NCBI RefSeq assembly: GCF_900111765.1
Contig: NZ_FOIB01000020.1
Span: 1-64,000 of the forward strand
Source of the DNA: Myxococcus fulvus
GTDB lineage: Bacteria > Myxococcota > Myxococcia > Myxococcales > Myxococcaceae
Length of the DNA stretch: 64,000 nucleotides
Direction of reading: 5' to 3'
Shown: in pieces, positions 53,074-63,744 of the stretch
How positions within the stretch are numbered: the stretch's first letter is position 1
Layout: every line of letters begins with the position of its first letter
Program-made: the position numbers and the translations under genes
Notes under the pieces: generated by a model
Told to the model about the DNA's origin: nothing
Databases searched by the model: none
What the model saw: only the letters and a program-made list of their open reading frames with translations

Positions 53074-54078
53074 ATGGCGCACGGGGCTGACCTGGGGATG
53101 CTCGGTCGATACCAGCTGCGCGCGCGTCTGGCGCGCGGCGGGATGGCGGAGCTCTTCCTCGCGGACCTCCGCGGGCCGGACGGCTTCGAGAAGACCGTGG
53201 TCATCAAGCGAATGCTGCCTCCACTCGCCACGCAGGAGACCTATCGGCAGATGTTCGCCCAGGAGGCCCGCCTCATGGCCACCTTCGGGCACGGGCACGT
53301 CGTCTCCGCCCTCGACTACGGCGTGGAGCAGGGCAGCCCCTACCTGGTGCTCGAGTACGTGGACGGCGCGGACCTGGAGCGCGTCCTGGACGAGCACCCG
53401 TCCCTGCCTCCTCCGCTGGTGCGCCACATGGGACTGTGCCTCTTGCGGGCCCTGGAGCACGTCCACGGGCTGCGGGACGCTCGCGGCGAGCCCTTGGGCA
53501 TCGTCCACCGGGACATCAGCCCGGCCAATGTGCTGCTGGGACGCACCGGGGACGTGAAGCTGGCGGACTTCGGCATCGCCAAGGGCCTGCGCAGCCCCTC
53601 GCGCACCGCGCCGGGGAGCACGCGCGGGCGGCTGCGCTACATGGCCCCCGAGCAGGTCCTGGGCGGTCCGCTGGATGGCCGGGCGGACCTCTTCTCGCTG
53701 GCCGTGCTCCTCTACGAGTCCCTGCTGGGCCAGGGCCCCTACCCCGCCAAGACGGACGCGCAGCTGTTGCTCGCCGTGCGCGACTCCCGGATGGCGCCCC
53801 CGGACGAGCTGCGGCGTGTCGCGGGAGCGGCCCTGGCGGACGTGCTGCTGCGGGCCCTGCGCCCCCACCCCGCGGAGCGCTACGCCACCGCGGGGGAGAT
53901 GGCGCGCGCCCTGTCGGCGGTGGACGGCGCGGCGGAGGGCGAGCAGCCCTGGCGCGTGGCGGAGGTGGTGGCCCGCACGCTGGCCACGCGGCCGCCCCAG
54001 GTCGAGGAGCCGCGCCCACCCGGTGAGCGCAGCCCCTTCTCCGCCGTCCTGCTCGAGGTGCGCGAGGACGAGCCATGA
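53074..54078 (+). CDS. Ser/Thr protein kinase (Pkn2-like, soluble)
   Basis: 334 residues. Kinase motifs: LARGGMAELFLADL (Gly loop), VVIKRML (VIK lysine), HRDISPANVLL (catalytic loop), DFGIAKG, MAPEQVLGG. No transmembrane segment. The HRDISPxN variant is common among myxobacterial kinases. The C-terminal 60 residues are Pro/Arg-rich. It is the first gene of a co-directional cluster ending at 58904; the next gene encodes an FHA activator, a domain that reads phosphothreonine, so this kinase may phosphorylate or act upstream of it. Confidence 0.9.
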   Translation: MAHGADLGMLGRYQLRARLARGGMAELFLADLRGPDGFEKTVVIKRMLPPLATQETYRQMFAQEARLMATFGHGHVVSALDYGVEQGSPYLVLEYVDGADLERVLDEHPSLPPPLVRHMGLCLLRALEHVHGLRDARGEPLGIVHRDISPANVLLGRTGDVKLADFGIAKGLRSPSRTAPGSTRGRLRYMAPEQVLGGPLDGRADLFSLAVLLYESLLGQGPYPAKTDAQLLLAVRDSRMAPPDELRRVAGAALADVLLRALRPHPAERYATAGEMARALSAVDGAAEGEQPWRVAEVVARTLATRPPQVEEPRPPGERSPFSAVLLEVREDEP

Positions 54079-54137
54079 CGAGGCGTCGACCGGGGCTGGA
54101 CAGGCTTCACGCCATGACGAGGATTTGAGAGCGAGCC

Positions 54138-55481
<1,344 letters not shown>

Positions 55482-55491
55482 GCGCCCCCAC

Positions 55492-56925
55492 ATGGCCTCC
55501 CCCACGACGATGCCCCGGTGCCCCAGGTGCCAGAGCGAGTATGGCGAGGGCATCGGCTACTGCCCCCTGGACGGCGGGCCCCTGCTCCCCATGGTGCTGG
55601 AGGGGCGCTACCGGCTCCTGTCCCCGCTGGGCGAGGGAGGCATGGGCGTCGTCTATCTGGCCGAGCACATGGGGCTGGGCAAGCGGGTGGCGGTGAAGGT
55701 GCTGCGCGGCGAGCTGTCGCGCGACGACACGTTCCGCCAGCGCTTCGAGCAGGAGGCGGTGGCCGCCAGCCAGATTGGCCACGAGCACATCGTCGACGTG
55801 ACGGACCTGGGCCGCACGCCTGGCGGCGAACTCTACTACGTGATGGAGCTCTTGAAGGGGCAGAGCCTGGGCGCGGTGCTCAAGCAGGAGCACCCTCTGC
55901 CGCTCTCGCGCGCCGTCCACATCCTGTCCCAGGTGTGCCGCGCGCTCGAGGCCGCGCACTCGCGAGGCATCATTCACCGCGATGTGACGCCCCAGAACGT
56001 GATGGTGCTGTCGCGCGGCGGGAAGCCCGACTTCGTGAAGGTGGTGGACTTCGGCCTCTCCAAGCTGAGCCACCGCCCGGGGAAGAAGCTCACGGAGACC
56101 GGCGCCATCCTGGGCACCGCGGACTACGTCGCGCCCGAGCAGGTCAAGGGGGGAGACGTGGGTGCGTACACGGATGTCTACTCCGTGGGCGTGCTCACGT
56201 ATGAGCTCGTCACCGGAGCGCCTCCGTTCCAGGCGGACAACACCTTCGCCACCATGCTCCTGCACCTGGAGGCTCCGGTGGAGCCGCCGAGCCTGCGCGT
56301 CCCGGAGCTGGGGCTGCCCCCGCGGCTCGATGCGCTGCTGCTGCGGGCCCTGGCGAAGGAGCCACGCGAGCGTCCGTCGATGGCCGGGTTCCGGGCGGAG
56401 CTGGAGGCGCTCGTCCTTGGGGCGGATTCGTCCGAGGTGACCGCGGAGCGGGTGACTCCGACGCGGATGCCGCGAGCCGTGTCCCCTCCCCCCGTGCATG
56501 ACGCGGCGCCGAAGCGGTGGAGATGGGCCGTGGTGGGCGGAGTGCTGGTCGCGCTCGCGGTTGGGGCTGGGTTGATGGGGCGCGGTGCGCCTGCGCCCGC
56601 AGTGGCACCCGTGGCCCGCGTGGAAGCGCCGGCTCCGACGCCGCGTCCGGTGGTGCGTGCCCGCATTCCGGTGGTGTCCGTGCCTTCGGGAGCGACCGTG
56701 CGCGTTGGAGACCGTGTCCTCGGCGTGACGCCCTTGGAGCTGGACGCAAGCAATGGCCCCTGGCTGTTCGAGCTGGAAGGCCATGCGCCCCTCACCGTGG
56801 AGCGCCTCCCGTCGAACGGACGCATCGAGGTGAGCCTGAAGAAGCTTCCCGCCGCACCTGTTTCAGAGCCCCCGGCTTCCAAGCTGAAGAAAGTCCGGGA
56901 GCTGAAGCCCAACCCCTTCGATTGA
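55492..56925 (+). CDS. membrane Ser/Thr protein kinase with zinc ribbon and PEGA domain
   Basis: 477 residues from ATG 55492. An N-terminal zinc-ribbon pair (CPRC and CPLDGG) precedes the kinase: LGEGGMGVVYLAEH, VAVKVL, HRDVTPQNVMVL, DFGLSKL, VAPEQVKGG. The usual HRDLKPxN is HRDVTPQN, so the lysine is Thr; this is frequent in such kinases but may lower activity. A transmembrane segment near 358-378 (VVGGVLVALAVGAGLMG) is followed by a PEGA domain (IPVVSVPSGATVRVGDRVLG) outside the membrane. It may sense periplasmic or surface cues. Confidence 0.9.
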   Translation: MASPTTMPRCPRCQSEYGEGIGYCPLDGGPLLPMVLEGRYRLLSPLGEGGMGVVYLAEHMGLGKRVAVKVLRGELSRDDTFRQRFEQEAVAASQIGHEHIVDVTDLGRTPGGELYYVMELLKGQSLGAVLKQEHPLPLSRAVHILSQVCRALEAAHSRGIIHRDVTPQNVMVLSRGGKPDFVKVVDFGLSKLSHRPGKKLTETGAILGTADYVAPEQVKGGDVGAYTDVYSVGVLTYELVTGAPPFQADNTFATMLLHLEAPVEPPSLRVPELGLPPRLDALLLRALAKEPRERPSMAGFRAELEALVLGADSSEVTAERVTPTRMPRAVSPPPVHDAAPKRWRWAVVGGVLVALAVGAGLMGRGAPAPAVAPVARVEAPAPTPRPVVRARIPVVSVPSGATVRVGDRVLGVTPLELDASNGPWLFELEGHAPLTVERLPSNGRIEVSLKKLPAAPVSEPPASKLKKVRELKPNPFD

Positions 56926-56932
56926 GCAGACA

Positions 56933-57805
56933 ATGCCCCTCCTCCCCAGAGCGACGGCCTTGTTCGTCCTCGCGCTGTCGTTGACCTTGTCGAGCACCGA
57001 GTCCTTCGCGGCAAGTGCCTCGTCCCGAGCCGCCGCGAGTCGCGCCTTCGAGCGCGGCACCCGCCTCTACCAGCAGGCTCGCTACGCCGAGGCCGCGGCC
57101 TCGTTCGAGGAGGCGAACAAGCACGTCCCCAACGGGGTCGTCCTGTACAACCTGGGCCAGTGCTACGAGAAGCTCGGGGAGTGGGAGAAGGCGCTCGCGT
57201 CCTATCGCGAATACCTGCGGCTCGAGCCCAAGGCGAAGGACCGGGAGGCGGTCCAGCAGCGCGTCACGGACCTCGACGCGAAGGCCGCGGCCCTGCGCCG
57301 GCCGATGGTGACGGTGGCCAGCGAGCCCGCGGGAGCCCTGGTGCGGCTGGATGGACAGGACAAGGGCCTCACGCCCTGGAGCGAGCCGGTGGAGGTGGGC
57401 AGACACCAGCTCGAGCTGGCGTTGCAGGACCACCAGCCGTTGCAGCGGGAGTTGGAGGTCCGCGCGGGCGAGCCGGTCCAATTGCAGCTGGCGCTCACGC
57501 GAGTGGCTCCGGCGGAGGTGGCGGAGCTCCCCACGGTCGTCGAGGAAGCGCCATCTCGGGGACGCACCTGGACATGGGTGGCCGCGGGGGCGGCGGGAGT
57601 CGCGGCGGCGGGGGCGGTGACGCTCGGACTCATGGCGCGCGCGGACTCCCGGGAGCTGACCACCCGCGAGCACGACCGGGACGACGTCCGGAAGCTGCGC
57701 GACTCGGCCAGCAGCAAGTCGAAGACGGCCAACATCTTGTACGGCGTGGCGGGCGTGGCGGGAGCCGCGGGCGTCACCCTCTTCTTCGTCGAGGGGAGCT
57801 TCTGA
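56933..57805 (+). CDS. exported TPR protein with PEGA domain and C-terminal hydrophobic pair
   Basis: 290 residues with a signal peptide ending near ESFAAS. TPR units: RGTRLYQQARYAEAAASFEE, VLYNLGQCYEKLGEWEKALA. A PEGA-like segment follows (VTVASEPAGALVRLDGQDKG). The C-terminal 75 residues contain two hydrophobic stretches (WVAAGAAGVAAAGAVTLGL, LYGVAGVAGAAGVTLFFV). This is a common myxobacterial companion of membrane kinases, and it starts 7 bp after one here. Probably an envelope scaffold for the kinase. Confidence 0.8.
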   Translation: MPLLPRATALFVLALSLTLSSTESFAASASSRAAASRAFERGTRLYQQARYAEAAASFEEANKHVPNGVVLYNLGQCYEKLGEWEKALASYREYLRLEPKAKDREAVQQRVTDLDAKAAALRRPMVTVASEPAGALVRLDGQDKGLTPWSEPVEVGRHQLELALQDHQPLQRELEVRAGEPVQLQLALTRVAPAEVAELPTVVEEAPSRGRTWTWVAAGAAGVAAAGAVTLGLMARADSRELTTREHDRDDVRKLRDSASSKSKTANILYGVAGVAGAAGVTLFFVEGSF

Positions 57806-57806
57806 C

Positions 57807-58904
57807 ATGCGCTGGACCTGGATTCTGTTGGGAGTGCTCTGGTTGGGATGTTCCGTTCAGCTCACGGGGGTGCCGTGCTCGGACGACCTCCAGTGCCTCG
57901 AGACGCAGCGGTGCGGGACGGAAGGCATGTGCCTGGAGGGAGCGAGGACGGAGCAGATGCTCGCCGACTCCTGCCTGGAGGCGGCGGAGGAGATCGCAAT
58001 CCACGCGAGCAAGTGCTTGAAGGGCACCGTCGAAGGTTTCCGTTCGGTCATCGCCCCCACGACGGCATGTGCCTCCATCGAAGCGAGCGTCGCGGCCGGC
58101 AGACAGCGGTTCCTGCCCGAGAAGTTCGGGGAATGCGTGCGCGCGATTCGAGAGAGGGAGTGCGAAGACGTCGACCCCGAGCACCTCGAGCCAGGCAGAT
58201 TGTTCGAAGGGTGCCCGGCCTTCACCGCGCAAGCCGAGCTGAACAGCGCGTGTGCGAGTAACGCGGACTGCACGAACGGATGGTGCGACCTCGCCTCGGG
58301 GTGTCTCGGCCTGTGCCGCGCATATGCCAGCACCGGCGGAGCCTGTACGACGCTGGACGAGTGCGCGCCAGGCTCATACTGCTCCAATGGACTGTGCATT
58401 GCAGCGGCGAAGGAAGGCGAGCGCTGCAACGAAACCTTGAAGTGCACATCGGGCTCGAAGCTTGGCTGCGCCGGCAGCGAAGTGTGCGTCAAGCGCAAGG
58501 ACTCGGGCTCATGCAAAGAAGATTGGGAGTGTCTGGCTGGGTATCAGTGCGTGAGTCTTCTGACCTCCGGCAACAAGGAGTGCCGGCCCACGAAGGCGCA
58601 TGAAGAGTCGTGCGTCGTAGGCACGGGTGAATGCGGCGTCATCTCATTCTGCGACAAGGATACCAACACCTGTCAGCGATATCCTGGCCCCGGTCAACCG
58701 TGTGGCTATCTGACCGACCGCACAGGTGAGCTGGTCAGATGCCTGGACAGCAGATGTGACGTCCACCTTCCAGAAGTTCGTGAAGGAAGGTGCAAGCTGC
58801 CCTTCTTCGCCTTGGGAGACAGGTGCGACACGAACGTGGAGTGCGGTCCCGAGAATGCCTGCCGCAATAAAGTCTGCGTCAGACAATGGTGTATCTCGGG
58901 CTGA
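57807..58904 (+). CDS. Cys-rich lipoprotein with Dickkopf-like repeats
   Basis: 365 residues; the start is 1 bp after the previous stop. Lipobox VLWLGC (Cys 15). After a helical domain (about 45-140), the rest is a run of short Cys-rich units, e.g. CASNADCTNGWCDLASGC, CTTLDECAPGSYCSNGLC, CDTNVECGPENACRNKVC. These resemble the disulphide-rich repeats common in myxobacterial surface proteins. It is the last gene of the kinase/FHA-EBP cluster and may be its extracellular sensor or output. Third-position G/C falls in its last part. Confidence 0.8.
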   Translation: MRWTWILLGVLWLGCSVQLTGVPCSDDLQCLETQRCGTEGMCLEGARTEQMLADSCLEAAEEIAIHASKCLKGTVEGFRSVIAPTTACASIEASVAAGRQRFLPEKFGECVRAIRERECEDVDPEHLEPGRLFEGCPAFTAQAELNSACASNADCTNGWCDLASGCLGLCRAYASTGGACTTLDECAPGSYCSNGLCIAAAKEGERCNETLKCTSGSKLGCAGSEVCVKRKDSGSCKEDWECLAGYQCVSLLTSGNKECRPTKAHEESCVVGTGECGVISFCDKDTNTCQRYPGPGQPCGYLTDRTGELVRCLDSRCDVHLPEVREGRCKLPFFALGDRCDTNVECGPENACRNKVCVRQWCISG

Positions 58905-58920
58905 GCTCCGCCAGCCATGG

Positions 58921-58957
58921 ACGTCAGCCTCTCAAAGGACTCAGAAGAGGCTGACGT
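58921..58957. terminator. 12-bp perfect hairpin between convergent genes
   Basis: ACGTCAGCCTCT at 58921-58932 pairs exactly with 58946-58957 across a 13-nt loop. The right arm overlaps the last codons of the minus-strand gene at 58941. It closes the kinase cluster. Confidence 0.65.
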
Positions 58958-59822
58958 GCTGATACAGACCGTAACCCGAGTTTCGCTTCATCCACATGAA
59001 CCGGCGCCCCTCGGTGACTCCGTCCGAGGTGAGCTGGAGCGTGTGGTCCGTCCCCTTCTCCAGGCACTCGACCAGCCACCCGTCTCCATGGAGCTTGCAG
59101 TCCAGCGCCTCGACCGAGGGGTTCCGGACCGCCCAGTCACTGGCCTGCGCGAGCCCCTCCCAGTCCATGACCTCCCGGCGGGCCAGCAGCTTCGCATCAC
59201 CGATTCCCGCCAGGCGGACCGTCTCCTGGATGGAGGGCGACAGGCGCTGGGTGAAGTCCTCGAACTTCTTCGCCTGGAGCAGCTGCTGCAACTCCACGAT
59301 CTTCGCGTGGACCTGCTTCTTCTCCTCATCGTTCCAGGCAATCTTCTTGCCGGTCCGCCACAGAGGCGGCTTCAGGCTCTTGGGCGCCTCGAAGACGAGG
59401 GGCTCCTTCACCTGGATGTCCCCGACGGCGGCGTAGGTCTCGTTCGCCGTCAGGTCCTTGCCCACCTTCACCGAGAGCTTCTCCACCTTCCCTCGGACCG
59501 TCTCCGGATGGCCGTCGACCTCCACCCGGAGGGTGTTCCGCCCAGCCACCACGAAGTGCTGGATGGGGAAGCCTCGCCGGACCTCGGGCTCCAACTCCTC
59601 CTCCGGGCTGCCCACGCGATGCTGGTAGACGGGGACGTCGTTCACGAACAACCGGAGCCGCGCTTGCGGCTTGTAGGCGAAGTCCACGACGAGCTGGTCG
59701 GGAATCCTGCCCGCGGGCTTCGACTTGAGCCGCACCTGCGCATGCGCCGCGTCCACGAACGCGAGCCCCAGCAACAGCAACATGCAGCTCGCATTCCTCG
59801 ACAGCCACTGACCCGCGCTCAC
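58941..59822 (-). CDS. exported hypothetical protein
   Basis: 293 residues from a GTG preceded by GAGGAGG 6-12 nt upstream. A signal peptide ends near DAAHAQ. Residues about 30-130 are beta-rich (VVDFAYKPQARLRLFVNDVPVY, NTLRVEVDG). The rest is helical and charged (EEKKQVHAKIVELQQLLQAKKFEDF) and ends in a small beta unit with two Cys (CKLHGDGWLVECLEKG). No family recognised. Likely periplasmic, standing alone between convergent and tandem neighbours. Confidence 0.6.
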   Translation of the reverse strand: MSAGQWLSRNASCMLLLLGLAFVDAAHAQVRLKSKPAGRIPDQLVVDFAYKPQARLRLFVNDVPVYQHRVGSPEEELEPEVRRGFPIQHFVVAGRNTLRVEVDGHPETVRGKVEKLSVKVGKDLTANETYAAVGDIQVKEPLVFEAPKSLKPPLWRTGKKIAWNDEEKKQVHAKIVELQQLLQAKKFEDFTQRLSPSIQETVRLAGIGDAKLLARREVMDWEGLAQASDWAVRNPSVEALDCKLHGDGWLVECLEKGTDHTLQLTSDGVTEGRRFMWMKRNSGYGLYQHVSLF

Positions 59823-59875
59823 GAACGACCTCCTCGACGCATACCCGCGATGGGCGTCGAGGATACCAGCTCGAA

Positions 59876-59895
59876 GCCGGGCCAGAGAGCCCGGC
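59876..59895 (-). terminator. 7-bp perfect hairpin after the second DUF1552 gene
   Basis: GCCGGGC at 59876-59882 pairs exactly with 59889-59895, 15 bp beyond the stop of the minus-strand DUF1552 gene. No T tract. Confidence 0.4.
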
Positions 59896-59909
59896 CCTTA
59901 GCTCACGGC

Positions 59910-61319
59910 TCAGCCATACAGCTCACTCAGCGGCCCCGGCGCGATGCGCGTGCTGCCCTCCTGCCCGAAGGTGTTGAAGTCCGCGTCTCCGAACGCGTGG
60001 CCGAGCGCGTTGAAGAGGTTGGAGACCTGCCGGTTCCGGGCCGCATCGAACTTCGGGTAGACGACCGTGCGACCGTCCGTCTTCAAGCCCAGCGCGTTCC
60101 CACCCACCACGAGCTTCGGCCACTCCCGCGAGGTCGAGTGGTGCTGCTCGCCGTTGTCGGACATGAAGACGATGGCGGTGTGGTCCAGCATCGAGCCGCT
60201 CGCGCCAATCTCGGGCGTGGCGGCCAGCGTCCTCGCCAGGTTCGCCACCAGCTGCACGTGGCGGCGGGTGACCTCGGCGACTCGGTCCCAGTTCTGCCCC
60301 GCGTCCAGGCCGTGCTGCAGGCTGTGTCGCGCGACGTCGGCCACGTCCGCGCCGTAGGCCACGTCGAAGCCCGAGCTTCCCGTCGCCAGCACCACCGTGT
60401 TCGTCAGCCCGCCCAGCAGGGACGCCGTGGCGATCTGGAACTGCGCCTCGAACCACTTCAGCGAGTCGGGCGGTGAGCCCGCGCCGGTGATGAGCGGGTT
60501 GTCCTTCGGCGCCAGTGGCAGGTACGGACGCACGCGGTCCGCCATGCCCGCCAGCTGGTCCTCCCGCGTGCGCAGCGACTCGAGCGAGGAGAGGTAGCGC
60601 TCCAGCTTCAGCCGCTCGTTGGAGTTGCCCTTGAACTCCGCCAGCGCCTTGCGCGAGTCGGCCAGCGCGAAGTCGAAGAGCATCTTGCGGTCCCGCCCGT
60701 TCGTCGAGCCGCCGAGCAGCGAGCCGAAGGTGCTGTCGAACGCGAGCGACGGGTTCACGATGATGCCCGCGGGCTTGCGAGGCCCGAGCGCGCACGTCTC
60801 GTATACAATCGACACGCGCGCGGAGCTGGTGCCCAGGCGCAGCACGTCGAACGGTGCCCCCCGGCGCAGGCGAGGCGCAATCACCGCGTCGAAGGTCGCG
60901 CCCGCGCCATTCACCGCGCAGCTCAGCGCGCCCGTTCCGCTGGAGTGCCCGCCACCCGCGATGAGGCTGGAGAGCCCCAGCAGCACGGCGGAGCGGTTCA
61001 CCAGGTCGAGGTTGCCGGAGGACGCCGCCAGCGGTCCGAGACAGGTCGCGGTGGCGAGGTTGTCGCCTTCACGCACCAGCGGCGTGTCCTTGTACGCGTC
61101 CCAGAAGATGCGGTCGGTGGTATTGGCGCGCCCTCCCAGCGCCGCCCGGGTGCCCGCGCTCAAGAGCGCGCGCGGGTAGACGCCGTTGCACTCGAGCACC
61201 AGCACCAGGCGCGCCGGCAGCTTCGACGATGACTGCGCGTAGACGTCGTGGAAGTAGGGCGCGAAGAGGCCGGCGGCCATGCCCTTCAGGACGGTTCGTC
61301 GCGAGAACATGGCGGTCAC
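59910..61319 (-). CDS. DUF1552 protein with Tat signal (second copy)
   Basis: 469 residues; the start overlaps the DUF1592 stop by 4 bp. FSRRTVLKGMAAG fits the twin-arginine motif; a signal ends near HDVYAQ. The body shares the DUF1552 pattern (LVLVLECNGVYP, GGGHSSGTGALS, TAIVFMSDNGEQHHSTSREW). Clearly related to but diverged from the protein at 38948-40372. It probably works with the DUF1592 protein encoded just upstream. Confidence 0.85.
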   Translation of the reverse strand: MTAMFSRRTVLKGMAAGLFAPYFHDVYAQSSSKLPARLVLVLECNGVYPRALLSAGTRAALGGRANTTDRIFWDAYKDTPLVREGDNLATATCLGPLAASSGNLDLVNRSAVLLGLSSLIAGGGHSSGTGALSCAVNGAGATFDAVIAPRLRRGAPFDVLRLGTSSARVSIVYETCALGPRKPAGIIVNPSLAFDSTFGSLLGGSTNGRDRKMLFDFALADSRKALAEFKGNSNERLKLERYLSSLESLRTREDQLAGMADRVRPYLPLAPKDNPLITGAGSPPDSLKWFEAQFQIATASLLGGLTNTVVLATGSSGFDVAYGADVADVARHSLQHGLDAGQNWDRVAEVTRRHVQLVANLARTLAATPEIGASGSMLDHTAIVFMSDNGEQHHSTSREWPKLVVGGNALGLKTDGRTVVYPKFDAARNRQVSNLFNALGHAFGDADFNTFGQEGSTRIAPGPLSELYG

Positions 61320-63652
61320 TCTCCAGCCTGCGGCACGCGCCGCGTCTTCCAGGTGTCACTGGTCATCAGCGTGGTCAGCATCTTGGAGAATGAGCCGTTG
61401 TTCGCATCGTAGGCCTGCTCCATCTGCGTCAGCGTGCAGGCGTCGCTCGCGTTCTCCGGGCGGCCCATGAAGTAGCGGAAGGTCTGTCGCAGGAAGCAGC
61501 GCTTCACGTGCCGCGAGGTCGCCAGGCGCTCGCTCAGCTCCACCGCGTCGCGCACCGGACCGTCCAGCGCGGGGTCCGGCATCGACGTGAGCGTCGAGCT
61601 CCCGTCCGGCGTCGTCCACCCTCCGCTCGTCGAATGGTCCCTCGCGCGCAGGAAGCCCGCGTGGTTGTAGATTTCAAAGGGCAGGCCGAGCGGCTCCATC
61701 AAGCGGTGACAGCCCTGACACTGCGCGCCGGCGGTCGCCTCCTGCAGGCGGCGGCGCGCGTTCTTGTCGGGAGCGTGTGCGCCGACCTGGGCCGCCACCT
61801 GCACGCTGCTGAGCGGCGGGACGAAGCCGCACAGGAGGTTCTCCCGCACCCACTTGCCACGGTGGACGATGGACGGGTCGTCCTCGAAGTTGCCGCCGTG
61901 CGCGGCCAGCCACACCGGGTGGGTGAGCACGCCCGCGCGCTCGGTGGCGGGCAGCGTCTTCCAGCGGCCCGCGACGGTCGCCGGCAGGATTTCGCTGACG
62001 TTGTAGGGGTGCGAGAGGCCCTTGTGCGAGTCGTACGCCGCGTTCTGCATGGAGGGCACGTAGAAGGTGCGCGTGGTGAGCAGCTTCGCCAGCACGTCCT
62101 GGTCCTCGACGACCACCCGGGCAATCAGGTCGTCGAACTGCTGGATGAAGGTCGGCTCTAGCGGATGGAAGTTGGTGAGCAGGTTGTCGTAGGAGACGGA
62201 GCTGATGTAGCCGAGCCCCTCGATTTCGAAGCGCGAGGTCGCCGCCGGGGACTCCTTGAACACCCCCGCCACGTGCCCGTAGCCGAGCCACTCGCGGAAG
62301 AAGCCCGCGACGCCGTCCCCCAGCCAGTACTGTCCACGCTTGGCGCGCTGCTCCTCGTTGTAGTCCTGCACCAGGTCGAAGCGCGGCGTCCCATTCTGGT
62401 TCGCGTCGACGCCGCCCAGGTACTTCTGGATGAGGGCGGTGGTCGTCGCATCCTGCGCGAGCGAGCCATCCTTCGCGGAGGTGGCCACGTCCGCCAGATG
62501 CCCTTCCAGGGGCGCGGAGTAGTGCGGCCACACGAAGCTCGGCGTGGCCGAGGGCGCGCGTCCTCCCAGGGCGTAGGCCAGCTGCGAGCCGAGCTCGAGG
62601 CTGGTCAATTCCACGCGGCCGTCGGCCGGCTCGCCGCCCATCTCCCGGCGGAACATGGCACCGGTCATCATCCACGCGGCGTTGGAGATGCGCGTGATGG
62701 AGTCCGCGCGAATCTGCGCGGATTTGCTCGGCTCCTGCGCGATGACCTCGGTCGCGAAGGCGGTGAGGCGGGTGAGCTCATCCTCGGTGGGAGGGCGGAA
62801 GAAGACACCGAACTCGAGCATCTGGCCCAGGTGGAAGCGCTTGCAGGTGTCGCTCGGGTTCGCGTCGTTGAACATGCAGCTGAAGCGGTTGTTGGTGAAG
62901 ACGCGCTCCATCCGGTTGCCGTCCGGGTAGTTCATCGTCCACGGCGAGGCGGCCTCTCCGACGACCGGCAGGAACAGCTCCACCGTGGCCTCGTCCAGCG
63001 TCTCGTCCGTGGCCCAGGAGCTGTACTGCTCGATGGCGCTGGGGTCGAGCGGGTTGTCGTAGAAGCTGAACCCCGTCCAGCTGCGCTCGACCGAGCCGCC
63101 GACGTTGCGGGTGAACTCGCGCCGGTTCATGCGGCGGATGCGCGTCGGCGCGTCCGAGCGCACGCCCGCGGTGCAGCTGAAGAGCGTGGACTGGTCGAGC
63201 AGGTTGGGCTCGGCCACCTCCGTCACGGGCGGGCCGCCCGTGCCATTGCAGAGGGGCTTCCCCTCCCCTATCCAGGTCTCGAGCGCGGTGAGCTCGGCGG
63301 CGCTCGCGCGCGCATGCGGCGCCGGCGGCATCGGAGACGCGTTGTCGCGCATGCGAATGAGCGCTCGTTCGGCGTTGCTGACCCGCCCATCCATCGACGA
63401 GCTCACCCGCATGTCGTGCAGGGTGCGCAGCGGCATCGTCGCCCCCTGGGACGGCATCGCGCCGTGGCAGCTGGCGCAGCGCTCGGCGAGCACCGTCTGC
63501 ACCACGCACGCGGCGGCCTGGCCCCCTCCGGGCCCACCGTCAGGGTCACCTGGGTTGTTGGGGCCTGCGTCGGGGGTGTTGTCGGGCGCGTTGGAGGAGC
63601 CCTTGCACGCAACGAGGCTCAACAGTCCGGCCAGCAAGAGGACGCGGTTCAT
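61316..63652 (-). CDS. DUF1592/DUF1588/DUF1585 lipoprotein with two c-type heme motifs (second copy)
   Basis: 778 residues. Lipobox LSLVAC (Cys16). After a Pro/Gly/Asp-rich stretch a cytochrome-like domain carries CASCH at 59-63. Then RIRRMNRREFTRNV (DUF1587), the DUF1595/1592 core (YWLGDGVAGFFREWLGYG), GVLTHPVWLAAHG (DUF1588) with a second heme motif CQGCH near 643, and FRYFMGRPENASDAC (DUF1585). The extra N-terminal cytochrome distinguishes it from the protein at 37191-38951. Possibly a periplasmic diheme oxidase or electron carrier serving its DUF1552 partner. Confidence 0.85.
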   Translation of the reverse strand: MNRVLLLAGLLSLVACKGSSNAPDNTPDAGPNNPGDPDGGPGGGQAAACVVQTVLAERCASCHGAMPSQGATMPLRTLHDMRVSSSMDGRVSNAERALIRMRDNASPMPPAPHARASAAELTALETWIGEGKPLCNGTGGPPVTEVAEPNLLDQSTLFSCTAGVRSDAPTRIRRMNRREFTRNVGGSVERSWTGFSFYDNPLDPSAIEQYSSWATDETLDEATVELFLPVVGEAASPWTMNYPDGNRMERVFTNNRFSCMFNDANPSDTCKRFHLGQMLEFGVFFRPPTEDELTRLTAFATEVIAQEPSKSAQIRADSITRISNAAWMMTGAMFRREMGGEPADGRVELTSLELGSQLAYALGGRAPSATPSFVWPHYSAPLEGHLADVATSAKDGSLAQDATTTALIQKYLGGVDANQNGTPRFDLVQDYNEEQRAKRGQYWLGDGVAGFFREWLGYGHVAGVFKESPAATSRFEIEGLGYISSVSYDNLLTNFHPLEPTFIQQFDDLIARVVVEDQDVLAKLLTTRTFYVPSMQNAAYDSHKGLSHPYNVSEILPATVAGRWKTLPATERAGVLTHPVWLAAHGGNFEDDPSIVHRGKWVRENLLCGFVPPLSSVQVAAQVGAHAPDKNARRRLQEATAGAQCQGCHRLMEPLGLPFEIYNHAGFLRARDHSTSGGWTTPDGSSTLTSMPDPALDGPVRDAVELSERLATSRHVKRCFLRQTFRYFMGRPENASDACTLTQMEQAYDANNGSFSKMLTTLMTSDTWKTRRVPQAGE

Positions 63653-63744
63653 GCGGCCAGACTGGCACGGACGACGGGTGGGATAGCAAGCAAGCTCTGC
63701 AATACAAGCTCAGGCCTGCGCTACAACTCCGGCTCCGTGCTCAA

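Noticed and set aside
49980..53231. Long minus-strand frame antisense to the 893-aa gene
   Set aside because: It is a shadow of a high-G+C gene. Its last 45 residues beyond the plus-strand gene look mildly coding, but there is no start or known motif.
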